64,000 nucleotides of DNA from Rhizobium metallidurans (GCF_014196505.1 NZ_JACIDW010000006.1:1-64000); one strand, 5' to 3'; numbered from the stretch's first letter, positions 34,979 through 44,033 are shown. The notes: generated by a model not told the origin, from the sequence alone. Program-made: numbers and translations.

Positions 34979-35490
34979 CGGCCGATGCCGGGGATGGCGA
35001 AGTGGCCGAAATAGGGGCTGAGCTGGAATTCGGCGAAGGCCTCGCTGAACTTGCCGACGGCGCCGACATAGATCGCCGCGGCAAGGCCAGTGCGGTTGGC
35101 GCCGTGTTCGCAATGGATGAGCAGCGGCTTGGGCGCATCGGCCATCAGCCTGGCAAGGCGCTGAGCCTCCGGGACAGGCAGGATTTGCGACGAGGACATG
35201 GGGAAATCGATCAGCGTGATTCCGGCCTTGGCGGCGGCAGCGGCCTCCTGGCGGTACCAGTCGGTGCGCTCCTCGTCGCGCAGATTGACGATCGTCTTGA
35301 TACCATAGGTATCGGCATAGGTGGCGATGTCCGAGCCGGTCGGCTGGGCCGAGCGGTAGAGTTCGCCGGGTATGACTTCGTGAAAGTTGCCGGTGAGCTG
35401 GCGGATGCCCGCATGGCCGACGACCAGCAGGACCGCGCCCAGCGCAAGGCCGACGGGCCACTTCAGAACTGCAAGATATCTTCGCGCCAT
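34927..35490 (-). CDS. Membrane-anchored dual-specificity protein phosphatase
   Basis: A 187-aa protein with an N-terminal TM anchor (about residues 10-28) and a tyrosine/dual-specificity phosphatase domain. The signature HCEHGANRTG places the catalytic Cys127 and Arg133 in the P-loop. An upstream GELYRSAQPTG motif marks the DSP-type (often called Siw14-like or diverse 7 family). The domain is expected on the periplasmic or cytoplasmic face depending on topology; the positive-inside rule favours a periplasmic catalytic domain. Upstream 35491-35738 shows no further gene. Confidence 0.85.
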   Translation of the reverse strand: MARRYLAVLKWPVGLALGAVLLVVGHAGIRQLTGNFHEVIPGELYRSAQPTGSDIATYADTYGIKTIVNLRDEERTDWYRQEAAAAAKAGITLIDFPMSSSQILPVPEAQRLARLMADAPKPLLIHCEHGANRTGLAAAIYVGAVGKFSEAFAEFQLSPYFGHFAIPGIGRYELTRSWDAFEETIGF

Positions 35491-35738
35491 GCCTTCACGT
35501 CCAGGCAGCCTTCATGGCTGTCGCGTCACTGCGATTGCGGTGACCGGGCATGACATGGGGTGCTCGGCAAGGTCATGCCAGCCTCTTCAACGAAACGTGA
35601 GCGGATGGCTCTGGCAGGGAAATGCCGCGTGGACGTGGCGGCTGCATGGGCGAAAACTTGCTGGTGGCAAACGGCGCTTGCCAACCTTTCGGAAAGGATT
35701 GAGCGGCGATAATCGGCCATCACGGGATTTGGGACATC

Positions 35739-36488
35739 ATGGCCAAGACAGCGACACGCCGCAAGACATCGACACGCTCGCGGGCGGGAGCGAGAAAAAG
35801 CGGAGGCGGCAGCGCGGTTCCCTGGGTGGTCGCCGGTGTGCTCGCCTTTGGCGGCATCGCCGTCTACGACAACTGGAAGAGCGTGAAGCCGATGCTGGCC
35901 TCGACCGCGCCCGCGGCATCGATCGCGAGGCCGGTCAGCGTGGCCAAGAGCGCGCTGGCGCGCGAGCGCGACAACAGCCGCGATACCGGACCGAAGCAGA
36001 CCGCGTCGATTTCGTCGATCTCGAGGATGGTGCCGCCGGCCGCCGTGCCATTGCCGTCCAGGGGGCCATCATCCAATAATCCCGCGGCCGAAAAGGCGGT
36101 GCCGGTTTCCGTTTCCCCGGTCTCCGTTTCACCTGCGCAGACGCAGGCCGCCAAGGCCGCGTTCGGCTATTGCGGGCAGGGCGAGCATGTCAACTGCGTC
36201 GCCGACGGCAGCACCTTCTGGTACAAGGGCGAGAAGATCGTGATCGCCGATATCGTCAGTCCCGGCATCGACAATGCGCGCTGCGACGGCGAACGCCGCG
36301 CCGGCTTCGCCGCCAAGCTCAGGCTGCTCAATCTCCTCAACGCCGGCTCGTTTTCGATGAACGCCGCCGGCCAGCCCGACAAGGGCGCCGCACCTCGGGT
36401 CATCTCGCGCGACGGCCGCTCGCTCGGCGCGCAACTGGTCGACGAGGGCCTGGCGCGCAAGCCCGGCCAAGGCGCCTGGTGCGCCTGA
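35739..36488 (+). CDS. SNase-like (thermonuclease-fold) protein, catalytic residues lost
   Basis: A 249-aa protein with a basic N-terminus, one TM segment (about 27-43), a low-complexity Ser/Pro linker with the duplication VSVSPVSVSP, and a C-terminal staphylococcal-nuclease-like domain (about 150-249). The domain keeps DGSTFWYKGEKIVIADI and the late RDGRSLGAQLVDEGLAR. By eye-alignment to Staphylococcus nuclease, the second metal Asp is Ser, the first active-site Arg is absent and the DTPE loop reads VSPG, removing the general-base Glu. It is therefore probably not a nuclease. Four cysteines in the domain could form disulfides, suggesting a periplasmic location. Confidence 0.75.
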   Translation: MAKTATRRKTSTRSRAGARKSGGGSAVPWVVAGVLAFGGIAVYDNWKSVKPMLASTAPAASIARPVSVAKSALARERDNSRDTGPKQTASISSISRMVPPAAVPLPSRGPSSNNPAAEKAVPVSVSPVSVSPAQTQAAKAAFGYCGQGEHVNCVADGSTFWYKGEKIVIADIVSPGIDNARCDGERRAGFAAKLRLLNLLNAGSFSMNAAGQPDKGAAPRVISRDGRSLGAQLVDEGLARKPGQGAWCA

Positions 36489-36500
36489 AGGCGCTTGAAG

Positions 36501-36980
36501 CTACTTCTGCTTCGGCGCCTTGCCGTTGGTCTTGAAGAGGGCGGAGAAGGCGGTATCGGTGCTCTTGGCGGTGCATTCGATCGAGACCGGCTTGCCGTCG
36601 TAGGGGTTGCCGAGCGTGCAGCTTCCCGACACCTTGACCTGGCCGGTCATCTTCTGGCCGACCCCTGTCACCACCATGTCGAGCGGCAGGGTGACATTGC
36701 CTGACGATGCCGGCTTGATCTTGGTGCCATCGCCCTGGAAGCCGAGCATCTTGCCCTCGGCGCTGAAGATCAAGGTGACCTGACCGTTGATCAGCGTGAC
36801 GCTGGCGATCTCGTTCTGGCAGGGCTTGGACGCGTCGACCTTGCCGACGACAAGCTTGCTGCATCGTCCCGCCAGCGTCAGCGCGCCCGGCGCGCCCGGA
36901 AAATTCTGCTGCGGCGTGCCCGCGGCCTGCGCGATCGTTGCCGATAGAAGCACGCCGGCGGTCAGGATTACCAGTTTCAT
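36501..36980 (-). CDS. Secreted hypothetical protein, 159 aa
   Basis: A signal peptide (MKLVILTAGVLLSATIAQA) precedes a mature domain of about 140 residues, with four cysteines likely to form two disulfides. It is rich in beta-forming residues (VTLINGQVTLIFSAEGKMLG). No family is recognised. It ends 12 bp from the convergent SNase-like gene. The codon usage and clear signal peptide support a real periplasmic protein. Confidence 0.75.
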   Translation of the reverse strand: MKLVILTAGVLLSATIAQAAGTPQQNFPGAPGALTLAGRCSKLVVGKVDASKPCQNEIASVTLINGQVTLIFSAEGKMLGFQGDGTKIKPASSGNVTLPLDMVVTGVGQKMTGQVKVSGSCTLGNPYDGKPVSIECTAKSTDTAFSALFKTNGKAPKQK

Positions 36981-37188
36981 TTCAATACCTCGTCATTCTC
37001 CAGGGCACCGAGGCCATGGCATTCTTCTGTGTTCGAAATTGGTCGGCGGCCCGGACTTTCAAGCCGGGTGCGTACAGCTTCGTGGCAACGGGAAAAGCCA
37101 CCAGAAATGGCTTCCAACACCACTTTTACATATATCGATCCGATAATAAGACCGTCGCCGCCCCGTGTGGGGCGCAATGAGGGGAAAC

Positions 37189-37524
37189 ATGAGAAACATC
37201 ACGCTGTCGGCGGTCTCCGCCATCGCATTCCTGGCATTTTCGGGCGTCTCTTACGCGGAAGACCTGGTCTTCACGCTGAAGAACGGCACCAACTCCGTGC
37301 TCACCAATTTCTATACCTCGCCCGTCGGCGTCAACGAGTGGGAGGACGACGTCTTCGGCAGGCAGGTGCTGAACCCGGGCGAGAGCATGGACATCACCAT
37401 CGCCGACGGCCGCGACGTCTGCAAATACGACATGAGATTCGAATTCGAGGAGGGCTCCAGCCTCGACACGACCACCGATACGCAGAACCTTTGCGAAATG
37501 GGCTCCTATACGATCAACGAATAG
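37189..37524 (+). CDS. Small periplasmic protein, 111 aa
   Basis: The signal peptide MRNITLSAVSAIAFLAFSGVSYA is followed by an acidic beta-rich domain (LVFTLKNGTNSVLTNFYTSP ...), with two cysteines (VCKYDM, LCEMG). The ATG at 37189 is preceded by AGGGGA; two in-frame ATGs upstream would lengthen the signal peptide without support. Similar small rhizobial proteins exist without known function. A strong terminator follows at 37566. Confidence 0.75.
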   Translation: MRNITLSAVSAIAFLAFSGVSYAEDLVFTLKNGTNSVLTNFYTSPVGVNEWEDDVFGRQVLNPGESMDITIADGRDVCKYDMRFEFEEGSSLDTTTDTQNLCEMGSYTINE

Positions 37525-37565
37525 GTGCCGCGCGAATTGCTTCGAAGGACGAGGCTTCCAGTGAC

Positions 37566-37595
37566 GAGGCCCGGCCGATCCGCCGGGCCTCTTTT
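37566..37595 (+). terminator. Intrinsic terminator for the 111-aa gene
   Basis: Perfect 10-bp stem gaggcccggc / gccgggcctc, 6-nt loop, then TTTT on the plus strand. Confidence 0.85.
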
Positions 37596-37617
37596 CGTTT
37601 GCGCGGGACCCGACGGC

Positions 37618-37640
37618 AAAACGCCCCGGAGACCGGGGCG
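37618..37640 (-). terminator. Intrinsic terminator for the glycine-zipper gene
   Basis: Stem cgccccgg / ccggggcg (8 bp, 3-nt loop) followed by TTTT on the minus strand, 40 bp past the stop of the gene at 37680. Confidence 0.8.
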
Positions 37641-37679
37641 ATGGCTGTTGCGGTGGTGTCGGCGCAATGCCCGACATTC

Positions 37680-38051
37680 CTAGCGGCAGACGCGCAGGCT
37701 TTCCATGTGGTAGCCGCCGTCATAGGCGTTCGGCACCTCGCGGTCCTCGAACCAGCAGCGCGGCGGGGGCGGCGGTGGCGGATCGATGTAGCGCGGGCCG
37801 GAATTACCGTTGGCGATGGCGCCGCCGATCAGGCCGCCCAGAACGCCCGCCGCAAGACCGCCGGCGATCACGGCGCCGTCGTTGTTGTGGCGGCGGCGCG
37901 GCGGCGGCGGGGGCGGCCGCTGGTCGCGATAGCCGTAGCCCGGTGGGCGACGGTCGTAATACTGCGCCATGGCCGGCGCGGTGGTCGCCAGGACGCTGCT
38001 CAACGTGGTTGTGGCAACCACAGCGTACAGAACCATCTTCTTCATTCGCAT
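37680..38051 (-). CDS. Secreted glycine-zipper, Pro-rich protein
   Basis: A 123-aa protein with a signal peptide (about residues 1-29, cleavage after APAMA). It then has a Pro/Arg/Tyr-rich stretch, a glycine-zipper hydrophobic segment (VIAGGLAAGVLGGLIGGAIANG, described in pieces: about residues 61-82), a second polyproline run and a C-terminal part with two cysteines. Glycine-zipper proteins of this size usually associate with membranes or the outer envelope. Function unknown. Confidence 0.75.
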   Translation of the reverse strand: MRMKKMVLYAVVATTTLSSVLATTAPAMAQYYDRRPPGYGYRDQRPPPPPPRRRHNNDGAVIAGGLAAGVLGGLIGGAIANGNSGPRYIDPPPPPPPRCWFEDREVPNAYDGGYHMESLRVCR

Positions 38052-38262
38052 GCGTCTCCGTTAAGATCGAGGGGCCTGATAACCACTCAACATGCCTAGA
38101 AGATGGCATTGGTGAGCTTAACGGATTCTGAACGAGGGAGCGGGGTGGACGAGTTCGAAACGGAGGATGCTGGGCGGTCGCGCGCGCTCGGCAGCCAGCC
38201 GCCGAAATGAAAAAGGGCTCAGTGATTCTCGCCAAGCCCCTGACTATTCAGTCTAATCTGGA

Positions 38263-38337
<75 letters not shown>

Positions 38338-38420
38338 ATCCGATGTCGGCGCATAGACCACAAACCTATTTGGCCGTCAATAGGCCTTTTTCAGATTTGT
38401 GACATGCGCCCACAGAAGCC

Positions 38421-38783
38421 TTAGGCGGCAAGCATTTTGTTGACTTCGTCGACGAGGTCGCGGAGGTGGAAAGGCTTGGAAAGGACCTTGGCGTCCTTCG
38501 GTGCCTTCGAATCAGGATTGAGCGCGACGGCCGCGAAGCCGGTGATGAACATCACCTTGAGGTCGGGATCGAGCTCGGTGGCGCGGCGCGCCAGCTCGAT
38601 GCCGTCCATTTCGGGCATGACGATGTCGGTGAGAAGAAGCGAAAAGGGTTCCTCGCGAAGGCGGTCGTATGCGCTGGCGCCGTTGTCGTAGGACAGGACC
38701 TTGTAGCCTGCCTTTTCGAGCGCCTTCACAAGGAAGCGGCGCATGTCGTTGTCGTCTTCTGCAAGAAGTATCTTCTGAGTCAT
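38421..38783 (-). CDS. cpdR: Response regulator CpdR
   Basis: A 120-aa receiver-only protein: acidic pair at E9/D10/D11, phospho-acceptor Asp53 in LLTDIVMPEMDG, Lys103 in LSKPFHLRDL. Sequence, length and the C-terminal helix are those of CpdR. In alphaproteobacteria, unphosphorylated CpdR acts as an adaptor that brings ClpXP to substrates such as CtrA regulators, under control of the CckA-ChpT phosphorelay. In rhizobia it affects the cell cycle and symbiosis. It is downstream of no operon and sits next to tRNA-Val. Confidence 0.92.
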   Translation of the reverse strand: MTQKILLAEDDNDMRRFLVKALEKAGYKVLSYDNGASAYDRLREEPFSLLLTDIVMPEMDGIELARRATELDPDLKVMFITGFAAVALNPDSKAPKDAKVLSKPFHLRDLVDEVNKMLAA

Positions 38784-38970
38784 TATCCAGACCGCTGATC
38801 AGTGGAATTTATGCGTGAGTATTGGTCATTTACACTAGATTTCGGCCGGTAAACAACCGGTGAAGCGCCTGTGCAAAGCGTCATCCCCATGAGATAGTAT
38901 GGACTTGGCGGCCTTCAACTGGCAACATGGGCAAAGCAGGTGCCTGCGAGCATGGTTAAGAGGGAAACAG

Positions 38971-39852
38971 GTGGACGAGATTCCCGCGTACGAGCTTTTT
39001 GAGATACGGGAACCCGCGTCGCACACCATTCCATTCGTCTACAATTCCCCCCATAGCGGCCGCATCTATCCGCCCGAGTTCATCGCGCAATCGAGATTGC
39101 AGGGGATTTCGATCCGACGCTCGGAAGACCACTATGTCGACGAGCTGTTTTCGGCGGCCGGCGCGCTCGGGGCGCCGCTGCTGCTCGCCAATTTTCCGCG
39201 CGCCTATCTCGACGTCAACCGCGAGCCCTACGAGCTCGACCCGCGCATGTTCGACGGGCTCTTGCCTTCTTACGCCAATATCAATTCTCTGCGCGTGGCC
39301 GGCGGCCTCGGCACCATTCCGCGCATCGTCGCCGAGAACATGGAGATCTACGCCCGCCGCCTGCCGGTGCAGGAGGCGCTCGATCGCGTCGAGGCGGTCT
39401 ACAAGCCCTATCACGCGGCGCTGCGGCGGCTGATCGCGCGCACGCATGTGCAGTTCGGCTTCGGCGTCTTGATCGACTGCCACTCGATGCCGGGCAATAT
39501 CCGCGTCGCCGGTGCGACCTCGCGGCCGGATTTCATCATCGGCGACCGCTACGGCACCAGCGCCTCGGCCGAGCTGTCGCGCATGGCCGTCAGCATCTTC
39601 GAGGAGATGGGCTTCGCGGCGATCCGCAACAAGCCCTATGCCGGCGGCTTCATCACCGAGCACTACGGCCGCCCGTCGCGCGGCCTGCACGCGCTGCAAA
39701 TCGAGATCAACCGGTCGCTCTATGTCGACGAGGTGACGCTCGAACGGCGCGCCGATTTCCCGCTCGTCGTGGCGGCGATCACCTCGTTCATGCGACAGAT
39801 GGCCGACTACGTCGCCAAGTTCGCCGGCGATACGGCGCTGGCGGCGGAGTAG
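38971..39852 (+). CDS. N-formylglutamate amidohydrolase family protein
   Basis: A 293-aa zinc-dependent amidohydrolase of the HutG-like/N-formylglutamate deformylase family. Motifs are NSPHSGRIYPPEF near the N-terminus, EDHYVDELF, LIDCHSMPG with metal-binding His, and HYGRPSRGLHALQIEINRSLY. The predicted start is GTG at 38971, because AGAGGG lies upstream; an ATG at 38899 would add an atypical N-terminus. No hut genes are nearby, so a role in histidine degradation is uncertain and another formyl- or N-acyl-amino-acid substrate is possible. Confidence 0.88.
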   Translation: MDEIPAYELFEIREPASHTIPFVYNSPHSGRIYPPEFIAQSRLQGISIRRSEDHYVDELFSAAGALGAPLLLANFPRAYLDVNREPYELDPRMFDGLLPSYANINSLRVAGGLGTIPRIVAENMEIYARRLPVQEALDRVEAVYKPYHAALRRLIARTHVQFGFGVLIDCHSMPGNIRVAGATSRPDFIIGDRYGTSASAELSRMAVSIFEEMGFAAIRNKPYAGGFITEHYGRPSRGLHALQIEINRSLYVDEVTLERRADFPLVVAAITSFMRQMADYVAKFAGDTALAAE

Positions 39853-39945
39853 GGCGGCTCTCCCACGGCGGCCACGCTGATGGCGCCGGCATTGACGCCT
39901 GGGTGCGGTGGCTCTATTTTTTGTTCAGGGTCAAAGGTGGTGACG

Positions 39946-40206
39946 ATGGATATCGCAGCTACGGTCTTGAGCACTGTGAATGCGCCTTACAGGCGCAAGC
40001 TGACGGCCGCTGAGCTGGCGTTTTACCTGTCGCACAGGGATGACGCCAGAACCGTACCCGGCCACATGTCGTCCTTCTTCGCCGAAGTGACCCCGCAGCT
40101 TCAGGCGGCGTTCGCGGCCTCGGTCGGCATCCCTTTGGCTGAACTGGTGGAGGCGGCAACGGCGTTCTCCCTCTATTCCGGCGAAACCTATCCGTTGGCT
40201 GCGTGA
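39946..40206 (+). CDS. 86-aa partner of the AbiEii-type gene, putative antitoxin
   Basis: A small protein (MDIAATVLSTVNAPYRRKL...SLYSGETYPLAA), predicted mostly helical, with LTAAELAFYLSHRDDARTVPG in the middle. No classical DNA-binding wing or ribbon-helix-helix is visible and no family is recognised. The ATG at 39946 has GGTGGTG upstream. Its stop overlaps the start of the nucleotidyltransferase by 4 bp (GTGA), as is normal for toxin-antitoxin pairs. By position it would be the antitoxin or accessory protein. It is much smaller than the roughly 200-aa AbiEi antitoxins. Confidence 0.7.
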   Translation: MDIAATVLSTVNAPYRRKLTAAELAFYLSHRDDARTVPGHMSSFFAEVTPQLQAAFAASVGIPLAELVEAATAFSLYSGETYPLAA

Positions 40207-40862
40207 CGATCGGCGGCCCTCCCGATTGGAGGCGGCTTTTCACTGTTGCGACAGGCCTGATCAATCACGTCAACCGGTCGTACCCTGTTATCGACGAATG
40301 GTCTTTCGGTGGCGGTACGGCGATGATGCTCCAGCTCGACCATCGGGATAGTCATGATGTCGATATTTTCCTGCCCGATGCTCAGGTGCTGCGCTATCTC
40401 GATCCCGCGAAAGCCGAATTGGCGTTCGATGTCGTTCCAGACGGTTATCAAGGAGACGGCGTCAAGTTCCAGAAGTTCGCCTTCAACGGGATCGGCGAAA
40501 TCGATTTCATCGTCGCTCAAGCGTTGACGTCGGTTCCGCATCTTCGGACTTCCGTCGAGGGCGTGTCCACGCGTCTGGAGACTGTAGCGGAGATCGTTGC
40601 CAAGAAGGTCTATTATCGCGGAGCATCCATCCGGCCCCGTGATATCTTCGACATCGCCGCCGCCGCGCAGAGCCACGAGCGCGAGCTCATCGAGGCGCTT
40701 CGGTATTATCGGCCGCATGTCGCGGCGACGTTGTCGGCGATCGCCGGGCTCAATGCGGATTTCGTTTCGGCCGCGATTGCTCCATTGATGATCCGGCCGA
40801 CGTTTCAGCATATCGCGGCGACTGCGATCGAGCGTACTATTACTGTCTTGAAGAGGGTGTAG
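40203..40862 (+). CDS. AbiEii/DUF1814-type nucleotidyltransferase, putative toxin
   Basis: A 219-aa protein of the DNA-polymerase-beta-like nucleotidyltransferase superfamily. Motif I GGGTAM (residues 36-41) is followed by HRDSHDVDIFL with the metal-binding Asp52 and Asp54. Motif III/IV is EIVAKKVYYRG, then RPRDIFDIA with Lys134/135, Asp147 and Asp150. This is the arrangement of AbiEii and MenT-type toxins, which add nucleotides to tRNA or other targets. Start is GTG at 40203, coupled to the 86-aa gene. The full motif set suggests an active enzyme. It may be a phage-defence or stress-growth-control module. Confidence 0.85.
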   Translation: MTIGGPPDWRRLFTVATGLINHVNRSYPVIDEWSFGGGTAMMLQLDHRDSHDVDIFLPDAQVLRYLDPAKAELAFDVVPDGYQGDGVKFQKFAFNGIGEIDFIVAQALTSVPHLRTSVEGVSTRLETVAEIVAKKVYYRGASIRPRDIFDIAAAAQSHERELIEALRYYRPHVAATLSAIAGLNADFVSAAIAPLMIRPTFQHIAATAIERTITVLKRV

Positions 40863-40919
40863 TTTTCCCGCGCCAGGGTTGCGGATCTGTGCCGATCATC
40901 CCGGCGCTATCCACCCGAC

Positions 40920-41030
40920 AAAAAAAGACCGCCTTGCGGCGGTCCAAGTCTAGGGAGGAAACACCCAAGGAGGGTATTTACAGTCAGAAGACTGTAGGGA
41001 GACGCTACTATTGCAGTGCACAATTGTCAA
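40920..41030 (-). ncRNA. AbcR-type (alpha-r15) trans-acting small RNA
   Basis: The minus strand holds the elements typical of AbcR1/AbcR2: two unpaired anti-Shine-Dalgarno-like motifs (GUCUCCCU at about 41004-40997 and GUUUCCUCCCU at about 40961-40951), the conserved CCUCCUUGGGUGU before the second, then ACUUGG and a terminator hairpin gaccgcc-gcaa-ggcggtc with seven U. These Hfq-dependent RNAs repress many ABC-transporter mRNAs in Rhizobiaceae. TTGACA at 41030-41025 may be a -35 element, which would shorten the RNA at its 5' side; the exact 5' end is uncertain. Confidence 0.8.
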
Positions 41031-41139
41031 TCAGTTTATTGCGGTGCGCAAAATATAGGCAGCCGGCTAAAAATTGCTGCCCGCGTTTGCAAAATGACCG
41101 GTTTCGGCTATGGAAAGCGGCATCGACGGTCTCACACGG

Positions 41140-41922
41140 ATGTCCCTTATGTTTCCTGATCGCACCTTCTTCAATCGTCTCGCCGAAGCCGCCAAGGCCG
41201 AGACGCTGCCGCGGTTTCGCTCCGGGATCGACGTGACCAACAAGCTGGCCTCGGGGTTCGATCCCGTCACCGAGGGCGACCGGGCGGCCGAAGCGGCGAT
41301 CCGGGCGTTGATCGAGACGCATTTTCCCGAACACGGCATTCTCGGCGAGGAGTTCGGCAATGTCGGGCTCGAGCGCGAGCATGTCTGGGTGATCGATCCG
41401 ATCGACGGCACGCGGGCGTTCATCTCGGGAGTTCCCGTCTGGGGGACGCTGATCGGCCTCTACAGGAATGGCCAGGCGGTCATGGGGATGATCGAGCAGC
41501 CGTTTACCGGCGAGCGCTATTTCGCCGACGAGAGCGGCTCCTACTATACCGGTCCCGAGGGCGAGCGGCGGCTCAAGGTGCGCGATTGCGCCGGGCTTTC
41601 CGATGCGATCCTGTTCACGACGTCGCCGCATCTGTTTGCCGGTACCGAGATGGAGCGGTATCGCGAGATCGAAGGCCAGGTGCGGCTCTTCCGCTACGGC
41701 ACCGATTGCTACGCCTACGCGCTTCTGGCCGCCGGGCACATCGATCTCGTCATCGAGAACAGCCTCAAGCCCTACGACGTCGGCGGCATCATTCCCGTCA
41801 TCGAGAAGGCGGGCGGCATCATCACCACCTGGGACGGCGGGCGGCCGGAGAATGGCGGCTCGATCATCGCCGCGGGTAGCCGGGCGGTCTATGACGCGGC
41901 AGTGGCGATCCTGCGGCGTTAA
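41140..41922 (+). CDS. hisN: Histidinol-phosphatase, inositol-monophosphatase type
   Basis: A 260-aa Mg-dependent phosphatase. Family motifs: PVTEGDRAAE, HGILGEEFG with metal-binding Glu, WVIDPIDGTRAFISG with two Asp and the catalytic Thr, and KPYDVGGIIPVIEKAGG. The segment DGTRAFISG followed by PVWGTLIGL is typical of the HisN branch that performs the penultimate step of histidine biosynthesis in alphaproteobacteria. Start at ATG 41140 gives the usual length; ATGs at 41110 or 41149 are possible. Confidence 0.85.
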   Translation: MSLMFPDRTFFNRLAEAAKAETLPRFRSGIDVTNKLASGFDPVTEGDRAAEAAIRALIETHFPEHGILGEEFGNVGLEREHVWVIDPIDGTRAFISGVPVWGTLIGLYRNGQAVMGMIEQPFTGERYFADESGSYYTGPEGERRLKVRDCAGLSDAILFTTSPHLFAGTEMERYREIEGQVRLFRYGTDCYAYALLAAGHIDLVIENSLKPYDVGGIIPVIEKAGGIITTWDGGRPENGGSIIAAGSRAVYDAAVAILRR

Positions 41923-42190
41923 ACCGGTGGTTGCTTCCATTCCGGCAAGATGAAGCCGAGTTTTGTCAGATTCGTACAGTGTTCAGCATCAAAAGTTGCT
42001 CTCGTATATCCTCATCTCTCCCTGGTTGTTTTATTCACGAAAACGTGCCTCTACTTGCGCGATAAGATGCGCGCACTGGGCGAACATTAATCAAACAGAA
42101 AGAGTTCGCTGCAAATCTTGCTGATGAAGTGAATATTTCTACGGAATTTTGCCTTCCGGCGATCCGTATTTCAGTTTTGAGGCAAATATA

Positions 42191-43882
42191 ATGCAGCTTT
42201 TTTCTTTCGGGTCCGCCGCCGGCGCCAAGGCCGTTCTTGATGCGGTCAGCCGCTCGCAGGCGGTGATCGAGTTCGACATGGCTGGCAATATCCTGTCCGC
42301 CAACGAGAACTTCTGCCAGGCGATGGGATATCGTCTCGACGAAATCGTCGGACGGCCACACAGCATGTTCGTGGAACCGGAAGAAGCGAAGAGCGCGGAC
42401 TACGCCGCTTTCTGGAAGCAGCTGAACAAGGGCGAATTCGACCGCCGGCAATACAAGCGCGTCGGCAAGGGCGGGCGCGAAGTCTGGATCGAAGCCTCCT
42501 ACAATCCCGTCTTCAAGGGCGGCGCGCCCTACAAGGTCGTGAAGTTCGCGACCGTGATCACCGACACGAAGCTGAAGAGCGCGGAAGACGCGGGCAAGCT
42601 CGACGCGCTGTCACGCGCGCAGGCGACGATCGAGTTCACGCCCGACGGTCATATCCTGACGGCCAACGAGAATTTCCTGACGACGCTCGGTTATACGCTG
42701 GAGGAAATTCGCGGACGGCATCACTCGATGTTCTGCGACCCCGCCTATGCCGACAGCGGCGAGTACAAGGAATTCTGGCGCAAGCTCGCGGCCGGGCAGT
42801 TCGCCGCCGACGAGTTCGCGCGCATCGGCAAGGGCGGCCGGAAGGTGTTCATCCAGGCCTCCTATAATCCGATCCTCGACATGAACGGCAAGGTGTTCAA
42901 GGTCGTCAAGTTCGCAAGCGACGTCAGCGAGCGGGTCAGGGCCGTCAACGAGCTCGCCGTCGGCCTGCAGGCGATGGCCGAGGGCGATCTGGACCAGACG
43001 ATCGAGAAGCCGTTCATCGCCTCGCTGGAAACGCTGCGCACCGACTACAACTCCTCGATCGGCCGGCTGCGGGCGGCGATGCAGGCGATCGCCAGAAACG
43101 CGACGCAGATCGCATCGGGAACGCGCGAGATCAGTGCCGCGTCGGACGACCTTGCCCGCCGCTCCGAATCGCAGGCCTCTTCCGTCGAGGAGACCGCCGC
43201 GGCCGTCACCGAGATTTCCACGACCGTGTCGGATTCGGCCCGCCGGGCGGCCGATGCCGGACGGCTTGTCGACGACACGACGAAGAGCGCACAGGATTCC
43301 GCCGATGTCGTGCGGCAGACCGTCGAGGCGATGGCGCGGATCGAGCGCTCGTCGACCCAGATCGCCGGCATCGTCAGCGTCATCGACGATATCGCCTTCC
43401 AGACCAACCTCTTGGCGCTGAACGCCGGCGTCGAGGCCGCGCGCGCCGGTGAAGCGGGCAAGGGTTTCGCGGTCGTGGCACAGGAGGTGCGCCAGCTGGC
43501 GCAGCGCTCCGCCGATGCGGCGAAGGAGATCAAGGCGCTGATCCGCGATTCGGAAGCGTCGGTTCGCGACGGGGTCACGCTCGTCGACAAGACGGGTTCC
43601 GCGCTCGAGGCGATCGCGGCGCGGGTGCTGCAGGTGCACGACAACGTCTCCGGCATCGTGGTGGCGGCGCGCGAGCAATCGCAGGCGCTTGGCCAGATCA
43701 ACGAGGCGGTGATGTCGATGGATCAGGACACGCAGCGCAACGCGGCGATGGTCGAGCAGACCGCGACGGCGAGCCGCAAGCTGGCGACGGAGGCGAGCGC
43801 GCTGTTCGACCTCATCGGCCAGTTCAAGGTTGGCGACGAGCGACGCGAACGCGTGACGGCGCCGTTGTCGAGAGTGGCCTGA
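42191..43882 (+). CDS. Soluble methyl-accepting chemotaxis protein with two PAS domains
   Basis: A 563-aa chemoreceptor without any membrane segment. Two PAS domains (about 15-120 and 135-245) share the repeated motif [17 protein letters not shown] / [17 protein letters not shown], showing internal duplication. A HAMP-like stretch (about 255-300) leads to the signalling domain, whose hairpin tip reads [20 protein letters not shown] and [20 protein letters not shown]. Likely a cytoplasmic energy, redox or small-ligand sensor; PAS cofactors cannot be read. The start at 42191 is chosen for the Shine-Dalgarno-like gaggc and the family N-terminus. Confidence 0.92.
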   Translation: MQLFSFGSAAGAKAVLDAVSRSQAVIEFDMAGNILSANENFCQAMGYRLDEIVGRPHSMFVEPEEAKSADYAAFWKQLNKGEFDRRQYKRVGKGGREVWIEASYNPVFKGGAPYKVVKFATVITDTKLKSAEDAGKLDALSRAQATIEFTPDGHILTANENFLTTLGYTLEEIRGRHHSMFCDPAYADSGEYKEFWRKLAAGQFAADEFARIGKGGRKVFIQASYNPILDMNGKVFKVVKFASDVSERVRAVNELAVGLQAMAEGDLDQTIEKPFIASLETLRTDYNSSIGRLRAAMQAIARNATQIASGTREISAASDDLARRSESQASSVEETAAAVTEISTTVSDSARRAADAGRLVDDTTKSAQDSADVVRQTVEAMARIERSSTQIAGIVSVIDDIAFQTNLLALNAGVEAARAGEAGKGFAVVAQEVRQLAQRSADAAKEIKALIRDSEASVRDGVTLVDKTGSALEAIAARVLQVHDNVSGIVVAAREQSQALGQINEAVMSMDQDTQRNAAMVEQTATASRKLATEASALFDLIGQFKVGDERRERVTAPLSRVA

Positions 43883-43893
43883 CCGTTCTCCGA

Positions 43894-43921
43894 CAACTGT
43901 CCGGCGGGTGCCGGACAGTTG
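43894..43921. terminator. Hairpin after the chemoreceptor gene
   Basis: Perfect 12-bp stem caactgtccggc / gccggacagttg with a 4-nt loop, 12 bp after the stop. It has no T-run, so it may be a Rho-assisted or stabilising 3' hairpin. Confidence 0.5.
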
Positions 43922-43997
43922 CGAGATCGCGTTTTGGCGATGACACGGCATCGTTCCGAGGACTGGCAGGGCGAACAGCCTGGCATATGAAGACATG

Positions 43998-44033
43998 AAA
44001 AAAGGGTTCCGCCGATAGGCTGGAACCCTTTTT
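43998..44033 (-). terminator. Bidirectional terminator between chemoreceptor and cell-wall hydrolase
   Basis: Stem aaaagggttcc / ggaaccctttt with A/T tails on both sides makes an efficient terminator on either strand. It lies 32 bp past the end of the minus-strand gene at 44065. Confidence 0.85.
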
